Shown here in pieces: positions 46,585 through 61,538 of a stretch of DNA of 64,000 bases. The stretch's first letter is position 1; every line of letters begins with the position of its first letter. The notes under the pieces are model-generated. The model saw only the letters and a list, made by a program, of their open reading frames with translations. It had not been told where the DNA came from and did no database searches. The position numbers and the translations under genes were made by a program. Source of the stretch: Ceratorhiza oryzae-sativae. Its lineage: Eukaryota; Basidiomycota; Agaricomycetes; Cantharellales; Ceratobasidiaceae. Where the stretch lies: the NCBI GenBank assembly GCA_030998015.1, contig JARWMV010000006.1, forward strand, positions 62,001-126,000. The letters run 5' to 3'.

Positions 46585-48048
46585 ATGCGTACTATAACTC
46601 GCACTCTCAACAACCATCCCCCAATGGCTGAATCCCCGACGTCAGATGGTCCTCTATCAGTTACTCTAGCTCCTCTCTTACCGCCTGAAGTTAAGATCGC
46701 CATTGTCGAGTGTCTATACGAAGAATGCAAGGCACCAGGCGACCCTGACTATAACCAAGACCTCGTAGCGTTGAGTCAAACCTCAAAGCCCTGGCGTGAG
46801 GCTTCGCTACCCTGTAAGCAATTTCAGATGTCCTAACCTGAGCTAGCGTTCCGAAAGAACCATTAAATTTACAGATATATTCTCCCATTGTCATATCGGA
46901 GACCGTGGTAATTTTGCCATTGCGAACTGGGTCAAGCGGCTTTTGCCTCGTTATGGTCAACTCACGAAATTCGCCGACATTGCCCTCAGTTGGAACCATT
47001 CTCAGCGCCTGCCTGCCCGTGAGCAAGGTTTGATAGAGGTAATGCGTTGTTTCTGATTATAAGTCTGGGGTAGCTGATCGAACCGCTATCCATCTAGTCC
47101 GGACAGAATACATTTGCTAGATCTTGGGAGGTAGCGAGGGACGGTCTCGTCGCTGAGCTCGTAGCAGGCCTCCCCAATATGGTCCACATCACGTTTAGAG
47201 CGTCACATTGCCTGTTGAGCGAGTCGGGTCAATGCCTTTGCTTGGAGCACTATGCTCGCACGGCAAACGCCTTTATCAACCATCAGCTTCAGTCCGCGAA
47301 CTTTCTCGGTATAGTCACCGACTTCTGCCCTAGGCTCGCTCGCCCCATCCTTCTGGGTTCGCGGGGGACCCTCACTACGGTCTTCTTTGGCAATCTACTT
47401 GACGATCTCCCATCCACTGAGCAACCTTATGAGTTAATCTGTGACCTACCTAGGCTGCGTAAGCTGAGCTTGGAAACCGAAGCAATTTTATCACATAACC
47501 TTGGGGCCCTGCGATGGAAATGCAACTTGGAATCTATCGTGATTGCAGGCAAGGCCGATGCTCTAATGCTTCGGCCGCTTCCATTAGGGGAGCTAAGTCG
47601 GCTTTTATCCCAGTTTAGCCTAAGCCTCAGGACACTGGTGCTGCGTGATATCAGCATCAGTGGTGCGACTGAAGAGCAACTGACAATACCCGTCGGTCTC
47701 AACCATGTAGTTCTTCATAGTAGCCGGAACGGCACATTTCAGACTCTCGAGCGTTTTAAGGCGGCATCGATCACCTCCCTTTCAATCGACGTCGTTGCAA
47801 CGCTCAAGGCTACCCCACTACTTGAGGCACTAGCCACTGGCGCCTTTACCGATTTGAAACACCTTCATATGAATATAAGTCAGAGCTGGAATATGTCTGT
47901 TCGATGGGATGGCAATTCTACACTGGAGCTCCGAAGGATCTGTCGTTCTCGTGGGATCGAAGTCACTGTATCTGAGCAGGAACGTCATGAGGTAAGGCCA
48001 TATCATCCAATTCTTGGCTTCCGCTCACCTGAAGTTCGACCACAATAG
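46585..48048 (+). CDS. F-box-like protein of unknown target
   Basis: The start is ATG 46585 (MRTITRTL) or 46624 (MAESPTSDG). The first exon contains LPPEVKIAIVECLYEE...ALSQTSKPWREASLP, matching an F-box (L-P-x-E-x-x-x-x-I). Splices GTAAGC...ACAG and GTAATG...CTAG join IFSHCHIGDRGNF and SGQNTFARSWE in frame. The remaining about 290 residues form leucine-rich, LRR-like strands (LPRLRKLSLE, LRTLVLRDISI). Basidiomycetes carry many such proteins, which are thought to act as substrate receptors of SCF ubiquitin ligases. The partner cannot be told. Confidence 0.65.
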
Positions 48049-48270
48049 CCTTCCGCTAAAATTGCAAGGAGGCGCGTGCGTGCCACACATGATATTTCCC
48101 CTTGAATGTGCCGTAACAAACAAGTTCTATCACTTGAAGGATTGATTGTATGCATATTTATTATATGAATAAGACGGGCCTCGTTTTATTTCTTCTACAC
48201 CTAGCGAGTTTTTCAATGTTACCAAACTAGCGAGATTTCCACAAATTGGCGATTTATCTCTTTACAAATA

Positions 48271-51200
48271 TCATTCCATTATCAATATTGTTTGCCATGG
48301 GTCTCGAAGAAGTGTTGGCCTTGGGGGTCTAGGAATCACAAGTGGGGCGGCGGTTTCTCCCTCGGCAGTCTCCTGAGGCCATTCGCGATCCACAACAGCT
48401 TGCAATTGCCGCTCGAACTCATTGACCTCCAATAGGAGTGCCGCACCATCTGCCTCGTGAGCGCTCGAAACCCTGGATAGATGCGGAAGAAGTTGTGCGG
48501 TTTCCCCTAATGACGGCACTTAGCGGGAACAGATGCAGAAAGAAGAACGACTTTCACTCACTTTGTACGTGCTCGAGGCGTTGGGCCAGCTTGACCAATG
48601 AGGTCAGGATATATTCTTCTTCCTCTGCAGTACCCTTACGCCCAGCCTTCCTGGCAGCTTTTTTGGAAGATTTCTGGGACCTCCTACGTAACACCTCGTC
48701 AATGGGACCGATATCAGGGGGCTTGAAACACACTTTGCTGTAGTCCCTGTTAAAGCTTTCGTATAACGGGTAAACTGGGTCATCATTCCCGATGCGTCGG
48801 TCAACGCATCAACGTTGTGCAAATTCGGCTCATCGCGGCCATAATAACTGTCTACGCGAACACGTGAATAGAGCGGTCAAGCTTATGAATAAACATACTG
48901 GGATCTGATTGCTTCCTCTCTTTCAGTTCAACTAGGCGCTGCCCCTGACGATGCAGTTGATCGCTCATCTCTTGGATGTCAGAACTGAGTTGAGAACATA
49001 GCTCCTTCGTCTCTGGGTCGATAATGTCATCCACCAAACCTGGTTCTTGGTGTATAGCAACCTACGTTCTCCACAAATAAGCACGCTGTGGCTTAACGAG
49101 CTAGTAACCTCACCACTCGGAGCGCCTCTGACAAGTCGTTCCCTCGACAGAGGGCAGATACCGCCTCGCGGACATCATGAGCATAGTCTAGGTACACACG
49201 GGCCGCCTCGGAGTATCTTGAATGAGATGACAAGCTTTCTGAAACATCGGATAAGTGGTACCCCATAAGTGCCATCCGCCCAAATAAAACGGCAAAACGT
49301 ACCAGCGACCCGATATCCCATATCAATTAAATCCTTGGGCGGTGTGTTTGCTTCAATAGCCAATGTGAAAAGCTCCTTCCACATTCGAGCCTTTTCAAAT
49401 GCAAACATGGCTCGCTTGGTGTCCTTTGCCAGCGAAAATGCTATCAAGCACTCAGTTCCAATGCGCATAAGTTTCCGTTTGGTTCACCTTGGGCCGCTTT
49501 ATTAAATTGCCGATTTTCGACAAGCCAGTCTCCGTACAAAACCAAGAGCTCCTATAGATTCCAACCATGAGGCCTGTTTCCGGGCTACGGGTAGTTCCTT
49601 ACCGCGTATTGTGTCGCGTGATCCTTCCATAAATGCAGCGACCTGACGTACAACTGATGCTTCTCTGTATAACGCTTGAGCTCTTCAAATCGAGTTACGC
49701 CTGCGCATGACAAAAAGGCGATACGTGAGGTGGCAGGTAAATGTAATTCGTAAAATCAGCTGACCAGCTCGAGACAAATTCTGGAGGGCCGATTCTCGTC
49801 GACCAAGGTGATCGTCGATACGAAACCGTTGGTAGTTGGTATCGAGCGCCCGAAGCTCCCGGAGGAATGGGAGGTACTCACGGGGATCCTTTAGTGCTGA
49901 AGGTCAAACGTGGTCCCAAATACTCGGAAGGCAACACACACCTTTTGAGATTGCTGAGCGATCATCAGCACTAACGCAAAATCGTACATCCCCAGCGCCA
50001 CGTTGAAGAGCTGATCCGCATCCACTAGGAATATGATATATTTGACAGCCTCCTCCACAGCTCTCGGTTCCGCGTCTAAGTCCCCAGCACTGCGTCAGCC
50101 CCCATCATAAATTATTTTCCGGCACTCACCTCGAAGCTTATGTAAGACCTGCAACGCACTCTCCACATCCGGAGGAGTCTTCACTACATGGGCTGTCAGG
50201 ATGGTCTGGATGTAGTGCGTAAACCCACGACGTTCTAATTCGATCCGGATATTATCGCATATAATCGCAACCTGCTCCTGGGGACGTTTTGATCGGCTGT
50301 AACAAACCAGTAAGTTTCAACGGTGACTGGCCCGCGGAGATGCCGTGGAGGCACGGTGGTGGACGCACCCCAGCCCTGTGAGGAACAAATTGAGGTGATC
50401 CACCTCAGGGACCTGGTCCACGAAACGTGCGGGACTCTCCGCAAAAGCTGCGGGCGCGAAATCGACCAGAATGTCTAAGTCCACACGATGCTTCCTACAA
50501 GCCAAAAATGCTCTTCTAAATTCGCCCCTATAATCAATACCCCAAATTTTAGATCTTGTGTCAGCCTAAAATATACGAGAAACCCACCGTTCGACATCGG
50601 ACCTAACAGAAGCAAGCACCAACGGCCTCGGATTGATGGTCTCTAGATTGCCCCTAGGCAGTTGGAGCACAACGCACGCATTCGGCGGAACCACGCATAC
50701 AATCCGTGAGCCACGCTCCACCCTTCTTACACCCCATCCTGATCGCTCTGTTTCCCCAAGTTGGGGTAAGCACAACTCTTCGATAGGGGCGAATTTGATC
50801 TCATGAGCTGTCGTTGTAAAGACCAAAAACCTGGAAGTAAGAGCAAACGAGTTCGCATTGGTTGCAATCTCGATCGGAGCCGTCCCCTTGGTGATCGCGT
50901 AGAGTTTGCCGCCCGAATCCAGACCAACGAGCAGATCTCCCAATCGGGTGAGGACAGCCTGAGCGTGAGGACAGTACCTAGGTAGCAAAACAAGTTCAAC
51001 AAGTCGAGCCTTCTCAATCTTGTAAGTTTGGCCGCGAGTGTCCTGGTAGCAAGAGTCCCCTGTCAATCGACCAGAGGGAGGCACCGAAATACGACCCAAA
51101 ATCAGATCAGAAGCGTCAATGATCGAAATAGGCTGAACTATATCCTGTCGTGGGTTCGTAGAGTCGGAACCAAGCAAGAACACCACGTTATCAGACAAAG

Positions 51201-53133
51201 AAAGTTGCCGAATCCCAGCTAACCCTGTATTGGCAGAGCATGACCAAACTATCTTGGGCTGCGCAATCTTTCCTTTCAACCCAGTTCTTAGACCAAGTTC
51301 CCACACCTGAATGTCTCCATTCGGGAACAAGAGCCCAAGTTGGCGTGAATCGGGTGATAGGGCCATATGGACTGGTGGAGAAGTGCTCTCCAACATGATT
51401 TTGAAAGAGGACATTGGAGGGGGGACGTTTTGGTGCTTGAACGGCGTCACGAGGATTGCACCTGCATAGTTTGGTTACAATAGCGTATTTGAACTTGGAG
51501 AGTAGGGATCTTACTGCCGTCTACGACCGCAACCGTCCCAGGAGAATCGTCGAAGTATGAGTTGGAGGCACATGTATCCCACAGGAACACTCGGTCTTCG
51601 ACTGAATCTGAAATGAGAAATATCGGTTATCCAGGTTCAAGCAATGTAATATTATGTTCCATACGACTCGTCGTGCAGACTATCCGAAGAGGATTCTCAG
51701 GGTGCCAGGCCACACTCGTATACCGCTTTCCTGGACGAGGAGCAATTTCTTGCTTAAAGTACCAATGGTAGTTCCCAGTCGTCCATAGCTGAACTACAAC
51801 GCCAGATTGTTTTTAACAAATCACGGACAATCAAAACCAACTGGAAGCGACTCACCGCAATCTCCAGCGTCTCGTTCGATCCATAATGCTAACACAGCCG
51901 AGTCCGCACTCCATAGCAATTCATTGACCCGATAGCCCCATGGCCTTGCCTTTTCCATGTCACCTTTCATCCCTTCGACACCGTCGCGAATCCCAAACTC
52001 GTGCCTTCTTAACCCGTTCCGCTCAAAAAATAGCACATCATGTCGGCCTATCCGTCCTATGCCGCCTCCCTCATATCCGAACCTTTGGCAACTAGCAATT
52101 AGCCCTCCACTCGGCCTCCACGCCAGGACCGCCTCAAGACCAGGTGTTGGTTCAGAAGTCGATAGATGAACTGGTGGATTCGAGGAATAGAATCTCAATT
52201 TGCGGACATGGCCGGTTGGAGATGGGTCGAGTGAAGAGACGACAAAGTGGGCACCGTCTCCTCGCCAGGATATACGCGGTTTGGAGTCGTCGTCTGGAGA
52301 GGGCTTGTCCGTCCCTCCTTGGCCGCTTGTGGGTGCCTCGCTTACGGCTGCTGCTTTGCCCAATGAGCCGTGGAATTGGGTCTGCTTGGAGCCCCATCCA
52401 AGGGCCATTTGCTTTTCTGAGGCGTAATGTAAGACTTTGGATACATTCGACGAAGCAGCGCGAACCTTGGCCAAGATCAGAGGGTCGGAGTGGGTTCTCG
52501 AACAAGACATCAAAGTCTTTCGACATAACCAGTAGCTCGTCACTTCCTGAGAAAGAAATCATAGGATGGAACCAAGTTATATCAGGATGCACCCGCCGGA
52601 CTCACCATTGACCAATACTACTTGGGATTCATCTGGCCCCCAAGCAGCTGCCTTAACCCCTGGTTCGACTGATCCGATGACCTCGAACTGGCGAATAACT
52701 AAAGTGGGTTCCGGAGCGAGATCATGACCTAACATACCTCTCGAGATTTCTCCGCCTCATCAACACTCAGCACTGCAATATCGCCACCCGCGAAAATAAC
52801 AACCAATTGTCTCGATTCGGCAAGAAATGTAAACGAAATTACTTGTTGACTAGTTTCAAATGCGTTTGTTCTTGGAGGTCATGATCGCGAATGGAATGCC
52901 CTGAAATGTTTGTCTCCTTTAGGTTCTCTTTCCAATGCGTAGGAAAAAATGAGACGCACGTCCTCAGAAGGCATCTTCCAGATTTCTACGTCCGTTCCTT
53001 GCCCATCTGGTAATTTTTTCTCGGCAATAACATAGGTTGCTCCTTCTTCTGTATCAAACGCGGCTCCAGTAGCAATTCCGCTACCTTCAGGTAAGGATTC
53101 GACAGTGGATGAGAGCAAGGAGAGATTCCTCAT
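48271..53133 (-). CDS. ELP1: Elongator complex subunit 1 (ELP1/IKI3)
   Basis: The start at 53133 gives MRNLSLLSSTVESLPEGSG. Further exons carry the two-propeller WD40 region (ISWRGDGAHFVVSSLDP, LRFYSSNPPVHL, LLWSADSAVLALW, VQLWTTGNYHWYFKQE, PVHMALSPDSRQLGLLFPNGDIQVW). The alpha-helical C-terminal part follows (AFLACRKHRVDLDILVDFAP, SHSRYSEAARVYLDYAHDVREAVSALCRG), with the end RPPRPTLLRDPWQTILIME. ELP1 scaffolds the Elongator complex that modifies wobble uridines of tRNAs. The span of nearly 4.9 kb with short introns fits a protein of usual size (about 1300 residues). It is transcribed divergently from MetAP2. Confidence 0.92.
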
Positions 53134-53256
53134 GATGATCGTCGTCTGATCCAATTTAGATTATGAATTGTCCGATTATCTAATGTTCGTGACGTGAACA
53201 CAGCCCCCCAGGGTCAATTGTAATTTGCGCTTGCCTCACTCCACCACTAGCACACC
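53134..53256. promoter_or_regulatory. Short divergent promoter between ELP1 and MetAP2
   Basis: Only 123 bp separate the two start codons, so both promoters and 5' leaders must overlap here. No TATA box is evident. Confidence 0.6.
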
Positions 53257-55083
<1,827 letters not shown>

Positions 55084-56507
55084 TGGGTGAGGGGATGACT
55101 TGCACAATACGCGTACGCAGGGTGAAAATTGAAAATATATCTACATGATCTTCCGTTGCTATATTGAATTCATTGAATCTTTCGGTTCACTATTTTTATT
55201 TCGAAGTCGTCCAAACTCTATTCTTTCCCAGGCAAACACGACTTCTAAGGAAGTAACATTCGCCTCCAACTCGTGCGAGCACATGTAGCCGGCATGTGTT
55301 CCCCATCAAACATCTTGATATTAAACTTAATCGCTCATGTTTTTATTGCCTCTGATAGAGCACACGGCAGCTCGCTCCTGGGCCAATGGCTATTTAGGCC
55401 GTCTCCGGACAGCCTGGGCTGGGACTGAGTGGATTCCTGCAGCCGCCGAGAGGCCACAGGGGCCGAGAATGAAGAACATTCTAGCTGCGGCTCGACGATA
55501 AAGCTTCGCAGGTGCTTGGCCAGGCCGCGAAGCTTCAGCCTTTTAAGAACCCCGACGGCGCTATGTAAATCTTGGAGAAGCCTTATCATAAGCAGCAATC
55601 GCGCTCGAGATCAGTGTCTTTACAAGACGGAAATGTAGGAGAAAGGTCCTCCCGCGCAGCCCGAGGTTAGCCTCGGCGACCGTTCCTAGGAGTGCATGCG
55701 GTGTAATAATGTGAATCCCCGCAGTGTCGGCGCTTCGGCACACCCTGCAATGTGACTGATTACCGCTGGCTGAATCCAAGTGGTCTTCCTGTCACGACGC
55801 GAAGCTGATCTTCGTTGTACAATAGACGGTCACTCACTTGTAGTATTTGAACATTAATAATTGGATGGCATTAATCTAGTGCTCTAGAGATATCGTGCAA
55901 AATCCCTGAACAAATCGAGGGGAGACTGTGTATCACGTGATTTACAGTCTTCTGTTTCTGGTCAGTACTGGCGTCTCCTTGGTCTTTCAGCAGACCAGCC
56001 CTGTTCTACAGAGCCCGTACGGCGATCTCTCCATTACCAGCCTCGCTCCGCTACACTTCCGCCCTTGAATTGTTTGCATAATGGCACGTGTCATGATTGA
56101 CGTATCCACGGGTCCTGTCGGACGCCCAGTGAGTCATAGAAGAACCGGAGGCTGGTGGGCCGTGGACGTCACCCAGATCCGGATGGCTCTACAGCCCGGC
56201 GAGCCGGACAAAGGCTGAAATGTGGGTTGTGGCGTTAAGTTCACAGCTGAATTCTCGACCCCGTGGCTACCTACTTCGAGCAGCCTGTTCATTTGCTTAC
56301 CTCGATTAAATTTAGTACGTGTTATATACTAGCAGAAGCTATTATTGTAATAGGGTCGCACTATTTTACTCGAGGGCCGTATAAAGCGAGGAATGGAAGG
56401 ATCACCTCGGCTCTCACTGTCCACCCCTCCCCGGGCCCTATCCACAACCTATAGCCATCAAATTTCTCGGCTCCATCGGCTGAACGAATATTTCTATCTG
56501 TTTCGAT
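55084..56507. other. Intergenic, no gene recognised
   Basis: It contains a GC-rich patch (55,330-55,780) with a perfect 9-bp-stem hairpin, AAGCTTCGC at 55501-55509 and its complement at 55527-55535. Minus-strand ORFs there have no family match. Confidence 0.45.
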
Positions 56508-59129
56508 ATGATTGGTAACCACGGGCCTCTACAAACAGCTAATCCTATCATGGTTCGTTCATCAAATGGTTGTCGGCTGTATATTGACGAATTTGGGCAT
56601 CCTTCGTTAGGACGAGGAAGTCGTGAACGAGCTGCGCGAGTTGATAGCCAACGATCCTAAGCTCGAGCCCCTGCGTGAGATTTTCGAACCGAGCCCACCA
56701 CCGGAGGGAGTCAAGGAGCAGCGTGTTTCATTCGCTCGCCTCTATCAAGCCATACGTGGCCAACTCGATGATTTTGACGAACAACTTGATAATGACGTGC
56801 CCAACTCGCTGAAGCCTTTCGTTCATGAGCTTGGCCATGCCCTAGATGATAAAAACAAGGTGCGCCCCAAATCGATTCTTTCAGACTATTTCGCTGAGAC
56901 TTAAATGTCAATTCTGTGGTTCCTCTTATCTTCAAGGATCACCAGTCTGTCCTTGAAAAGATTGTTGAAAATATTTCGGCTCGATTCGCCCAACGACCAC
57001 ACGCACCAAAGATCCCACTTCCGCCCTCACCTATGTTTCATGACTTTGCCAAGGATCTAGTCAGCAAGGCCATCGAATTCCCCGACGTAAAGGAAAGCGA
57101 CGGAAAGGCAATGAAATTCGTACCTTCCCTGCACTTCCAAAACTGGGGATTGACCGTTCAGAATACACCCTCATACACATTCATTGCTCGCACCGAGGTT
57201 GGGCTACAGAACTTGGTGAAGTGGGCCGCTGGCCAGAAGAAGAAGGTGAGAGTAGCGGGGTATCGTCATACTGTAAGTGGCGTTTTGATTTAAGCGCATA
57301 CGTGTTCTGATGTGTCGACTGTGATCTTTGTGTAGTGGTCGTAAGTGCAGGATGATTTGCTTGGCTGAGATAAACCTCAATTATCCTTCTGCTCACAGTG
57401 ACTTCTACTCCGCACACGATGAAGTTCTGGTCATGTTGCTTCCACTCGAGCTCCTTATTACTCTCCCATCATACAACCCGACCATGCAAGAGATTCAAAG
57501 GCACTCAGATCTAGTTGGTATAGAGGTACCTCCAGTCTCGGCTGGCGACAAATCGACGTCTATGCTGTGTACTATCAAGGCGGGAACAACAAATGATATG
57601 TTCAGAAACTGGTGCCTCCAGAACCGTCGATGGAGTCTTCCTTTCAACGTTATCATGGTCGAAATCACCTTTGGTGGAAGCAACGGCCCAATCTGCCATG
57701 GATCTGGCTTTGGTTCAACAACGCTTTCCGATCTGGTTGAAGAGTTTCATTACATCGACCCAGCTGGGAACCCGAAGAGCATCACCGATCGTGAACAGCT
57801 GCGTGCTGCTAGCGGTTGTTTTGGGTTGCTTGGGATCTGCACTGCGGTTACTCTACGACTTGACGCGATGGCTGTGGCCGTTATGAACCCGGTAAAGCTA
57901 CCACTTCCGTTGGCTATACCACCTCCACCTGGGTTCCCTGTTCCCGCGGCCATCAGTATGGAAGGTATAACACCCGCAATGCTCGAAGAGGCTCGAAAGA
58001 ATTTCATCAAAAGATGCGAAGAAGACTACTACCTAGAATGGTTCTGGTTCCCCCTTACGGACAAGGTCTGGGTTAATACATGGAAGAAAGGTGAGAAGCG
58101 CCCCTTTGGTTTTTTTTTTTCGCGCATATTAATGTTATTCACAAAATCGTAAGAGCCTGCCGATCAAAAAACACTTGATAAGCTCAAACCATACCCAAGT
58201 CATACGGATGCGATCGCCCAATGGGTATGCCGTCAATCTTTGGTTTGTGGTAGCAAGTAATTGAAGAAAGCTTGTTGTTCATCCCGTAGCTGCAAGAGTG
58301 GGCGGCTCAGACGTTCATCAACACCGAAATATTCAAGCTGATGAGTCCGAAGACCCAAACCTGCGTGATCAGCTGGTTTGCATTGAAGGCAATGCCCGAT
58401 TTACCCAAGCCAAAGGACACGATAAGGACCCTAGTTAGTGAAGCACTGCATTTTAGGCGTGGTATACGTGAGTGATAGTCCATCCATCATTTATGTTGAA
58501 CAATTTGACGCAAGATCTTTTCCAGAGAACATGCGTTGTCGCGATAGCGAGTGGGAAATTCCAATTCCGGAGGCGCCCAACTCGCCTGGCAAGAGAGATT
58601 ACGAGAAAATCCAGTTAGCATGGTTAGTGCTATCACCATTTGGCCAATTAATATACTGATTGGCGTTGGTCCCAGGTGGGATGCGATCAAATTGTTCTAC
58701 GATCGAGAGAAAGAGGCTCCCATGCGTTTAACTCTCGAAATGAGGCTTACAGGAGGGTCTGGGGTTACACTTGCGCCTCAGCGTGGTAACGGTCTTGGTA
58801 CGATATCCATCGAAGCACTTACGACTACAGTGACCCCGTTCGAATTGTGGCATTCGTTCATGCAACAATTGGTCGACAAGTGGGCAGGGTATCAGGACTC
58901 CAAAGGAAACTTTTTGAACACTCGCCCACATTGGGCGAAGGAGTGGAGCGGGCTCACTGTTCGAGGACAACCTATTGAAACATACCTCAAGGAGAGCGCA
59001 TACAAGGACGCTATTCCTGAGTTTGCCAAAGCTCTGGAGGCGATCGCGAAAGCCCAGGGTACAACCGTTTCTGAAATGAGGGCGATGTTCGGAAATCCTT
59101 TGCTGGAGCGGTTAATCTTCGCGCCGTGA
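56508..59129 (+). CDS. FAD-linked oxidase of the VAO/ALO type (aldonolactone-oxidase-like)
   Basis: Nine exons are inferred: 56508-56552, 56611-56859, 56937-57273, 57336-57340, 57399-58090, 58154-58224, 58290-58461, 58526-58622 and 58676-59129. Features: an N-terminal helical extension (NELRELIANDPKLEPLREIF), the FAD-domain segment KVRVAGYRHT-WS-DFYS (His possibly binding FAD), GGSNGPICHGSGFGSTTLSDLV and the C-terminal ALO signature RPHWAKEW. It is probably an oxidase of a sugar lactone or related alcohol. The substrate cannot be assigned. Exon 4 is 5 nt long and lies in the conserved motif. Confidence 0.8.
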
Positions 59130-60201
59130 TTTATAGCACAACCGAATGTACGTAGTGTTGTGAATAAGTAAACTAGAAATTCCCGTGACCCTGGTTTAAA
59201 TGCAACATTGAACTGGTATCCATCCGCCTTTTCAACTCACTAGCTCAGTGAGATAAAGCTCAGGCTCGGGAGGACTAAAGTCAGCGGCTGGCAATATCTA
59301 GTTGCTCCGCATGCTCTCACACCTAGCGAATGGGATCCAGCGCTTGGGGCTGGTTCATACAGGGCCCAACTCACACAGGGCTGTTGAACCAGATTATACG
59401 CGTCCGGTATTCCGACGCATATAGTCCCCTATCTGAAATTCTTCACTTGTGTCTCCACGTTCTTTGTATTTGAACGATTGGTGTACATAAAAAGAACAAG
59501 TGTAATTTACTCCCTCTCTTATCTTTCTACTGCATCCTGTCCTAAGTGCTAAACCCTCGAAAGCCATCTTCAACACGGGCCGAAGCTTCCATAGCTTTAC
59601 ATGTCCGTATGCCCAGGGTGATAATTGCAGAATGAAATATGGGTTCCATTAATGAACTTTTTAACTCTCGGGAAGCGCACGAAGCCAAACCGCAAGCGCT
59701 AGGCCACGGATCAAATGGATTCCTGTGTCAGTACAAACTGAGCTCCGCATCCAGGTCTGGCGCACGATCTCCCAATCCTACAATCATTTGTACAAAATAT
59801 TGAAAGATTTATTACGGAAAATGCCATATGATACTAGGGTAGCTTGACTGCATCATTGATGTGAACTTAAGGAAAAACAAGGGGATATAGGTATTGGGTT
59901 ATTACTTGTGGCCGGTTATATGCCATGGCCTGTTGTCGCAATTGTAATGAACAGGAGCTCTTCGTGTTGTCGCTTTAGTTTAAAATAGGCTCTAGTTCTG
60001 CATTTACGGAATGTCGTCTTTGGATTTCTTGTTTGATTCGTGTATGCTTTAGAAGCGTGGCGGCCGGCCCTAACCGGTCGATTCCGCTGACCGCTCTCGG
60101 GCGGTCTCGGATTTATAGCCAGCCCACAGGAGTGCTGCTTAAAACCATTGATCCTCATCTTATTTACTGTAATATCGAAGACATTCAATCAATAGTACAA
60201 T
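59130..60201. other. Intergenic, no gene recognised
   Basis: No supported coding region. Short minus-strand ORFs without motifs. Confidence 0.5.
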
Positions 60202-61538
60202 ATGGCCGTTATCTCAAATCTCACACGAATACAACCATTCAAATCCCTTTTCATATCCTACAAATTTGGCCTTGTTCTCATCAGGTTGCCTTTTTGGGTT
60301 GTAATTTACGCCCGGAGAGCGAACAGGCCGAGAGCTTCCTGGTCCTTGACCAAGGCGCTGGTTGTGAAAATTATTAGCGTACTCTCAGGTGCGTTTAACC
60401 GCGCCTATTTCTGATAAGCCATTTTGACTAGGATGGTCTCCAGATTTAACGTTACAAACTGGCAACTTTAGAGGTCGTGATATCGATAAAGAAGTTGCAG
60501 CACGGGAATGTCAAGATCGCGATTCATCTGGCTTGAACCAGTTTCTCCCGATCTCATTACTGGTCAACTGAAGGAGTTTGCGGATGCGTGTGGTGCTGAG
60601 GGTATCCGTATTCCAGCGTACGGTTTTGGCGAATGGCATTCGGAGACGAGCGGGGATTCGTTGGCCTCGGATACGGAAAAGATCATTTTGCACTTTCATG
60701 GAGGAGCATATGTGGTGGGTATCATTGTTGAATGTTTGCCATATCCGAACCTATCTAATTCCCATAGGTTGGCACCGCACACCCAGAGGATTTGACAGCT
60801 AATATCTCGCGTGGATTACTGCAATGGGCTAAGGGCTTCATCCATCGAACAATTTCAGTCGACTATAGGCTCAGTTCTTCCGCACCTTTTCCCAGGTCTG
60901 CACCATTCCCATCAGCTCTCATCGACACTCTCGCAGGCTATGTCTACCTGGTTCGGAAATTAGGGTTCAAACCACATAAGATTGTCATTGCTGGTGATAG
61001 TGCTGGGGGTAACCTTGCGCTTGCACTTGTCCGCTACCTTCGCGATAACCCCCAGCTTGGTCTTGGGATGCCAGGCGGACTGCTTCTGTTTTCGCCATGG
61101 TGCGATCCTGTGGGAACCCATGTGGGGTCAGCCGCCCCGAAGGCCGAGTCTAATGTAGGCATTGATTACCTCAAGCCTCAACACGATTCACCAAATTCTC
61201 TCGGAGCATACGCGGTTCGATCTATTCTTGGTGACATATCTTGTGAAGTGGCAGGCCAGAACCCTTACATTGCACCAGCCTCCCTCAAGCTTGACGCTTC
61301 AATCATAGATGGGCTCTTTGCTGGGTTTCCGCCCACGTATATCCTGAGTGGTGAAGCGGAACTGTCAGTCGACGAGATAGGAACCTTGCATCGACGGATG
61401 GCAGCTAGTTTGCCGGAGGGAAAGCTGATATTGGATGAAGTGCTTGATGCCGTACATGACTTTACCATCTTTCCATTTTGGGAACCAGAGAGGAGCGGTG
61501 CGTTCCAAAGAATTGCATCGTGGATTGAAAAGCTGTAG
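60202..61538 (+). CDS. HSL-type alpha/beta hydrolase (steryl acetyl hydrolase-like), with one frameshift
   Basis: Exons 60202-60388, 60444-60714 and 60768-61538. An N-terminal hydrophobic anchor (YKFGLVLIRLPFWVVIYARR) precedes NFRGRDIDKEVAARE. The frame then shifts by one near 60506, and continues RFIWLEPVSPDLI. The oxyanion motif is HFHGGAYV, the nucleophile elbow is IAGDSAGGNLAL, and the His lies in DAVHDFTIFPF. The family includes ER-anchored deacetylases of sterols. The substrate is not provable here. The frameshift is either an assembly error or an early inactivating change, since the rest is intact. Confidence 0.75.

Noticed and set aside
46549..46587. Upstream GTG start for the F-box-like gene
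   Set aside because: Non-ATG start in a eukaryote without support. ATG 46585 or 46624 is preferred.
52144..52611. 155-residue plus-strand ORF
   Set aside because: Antisense shadow of the ELP1 propeller exons.
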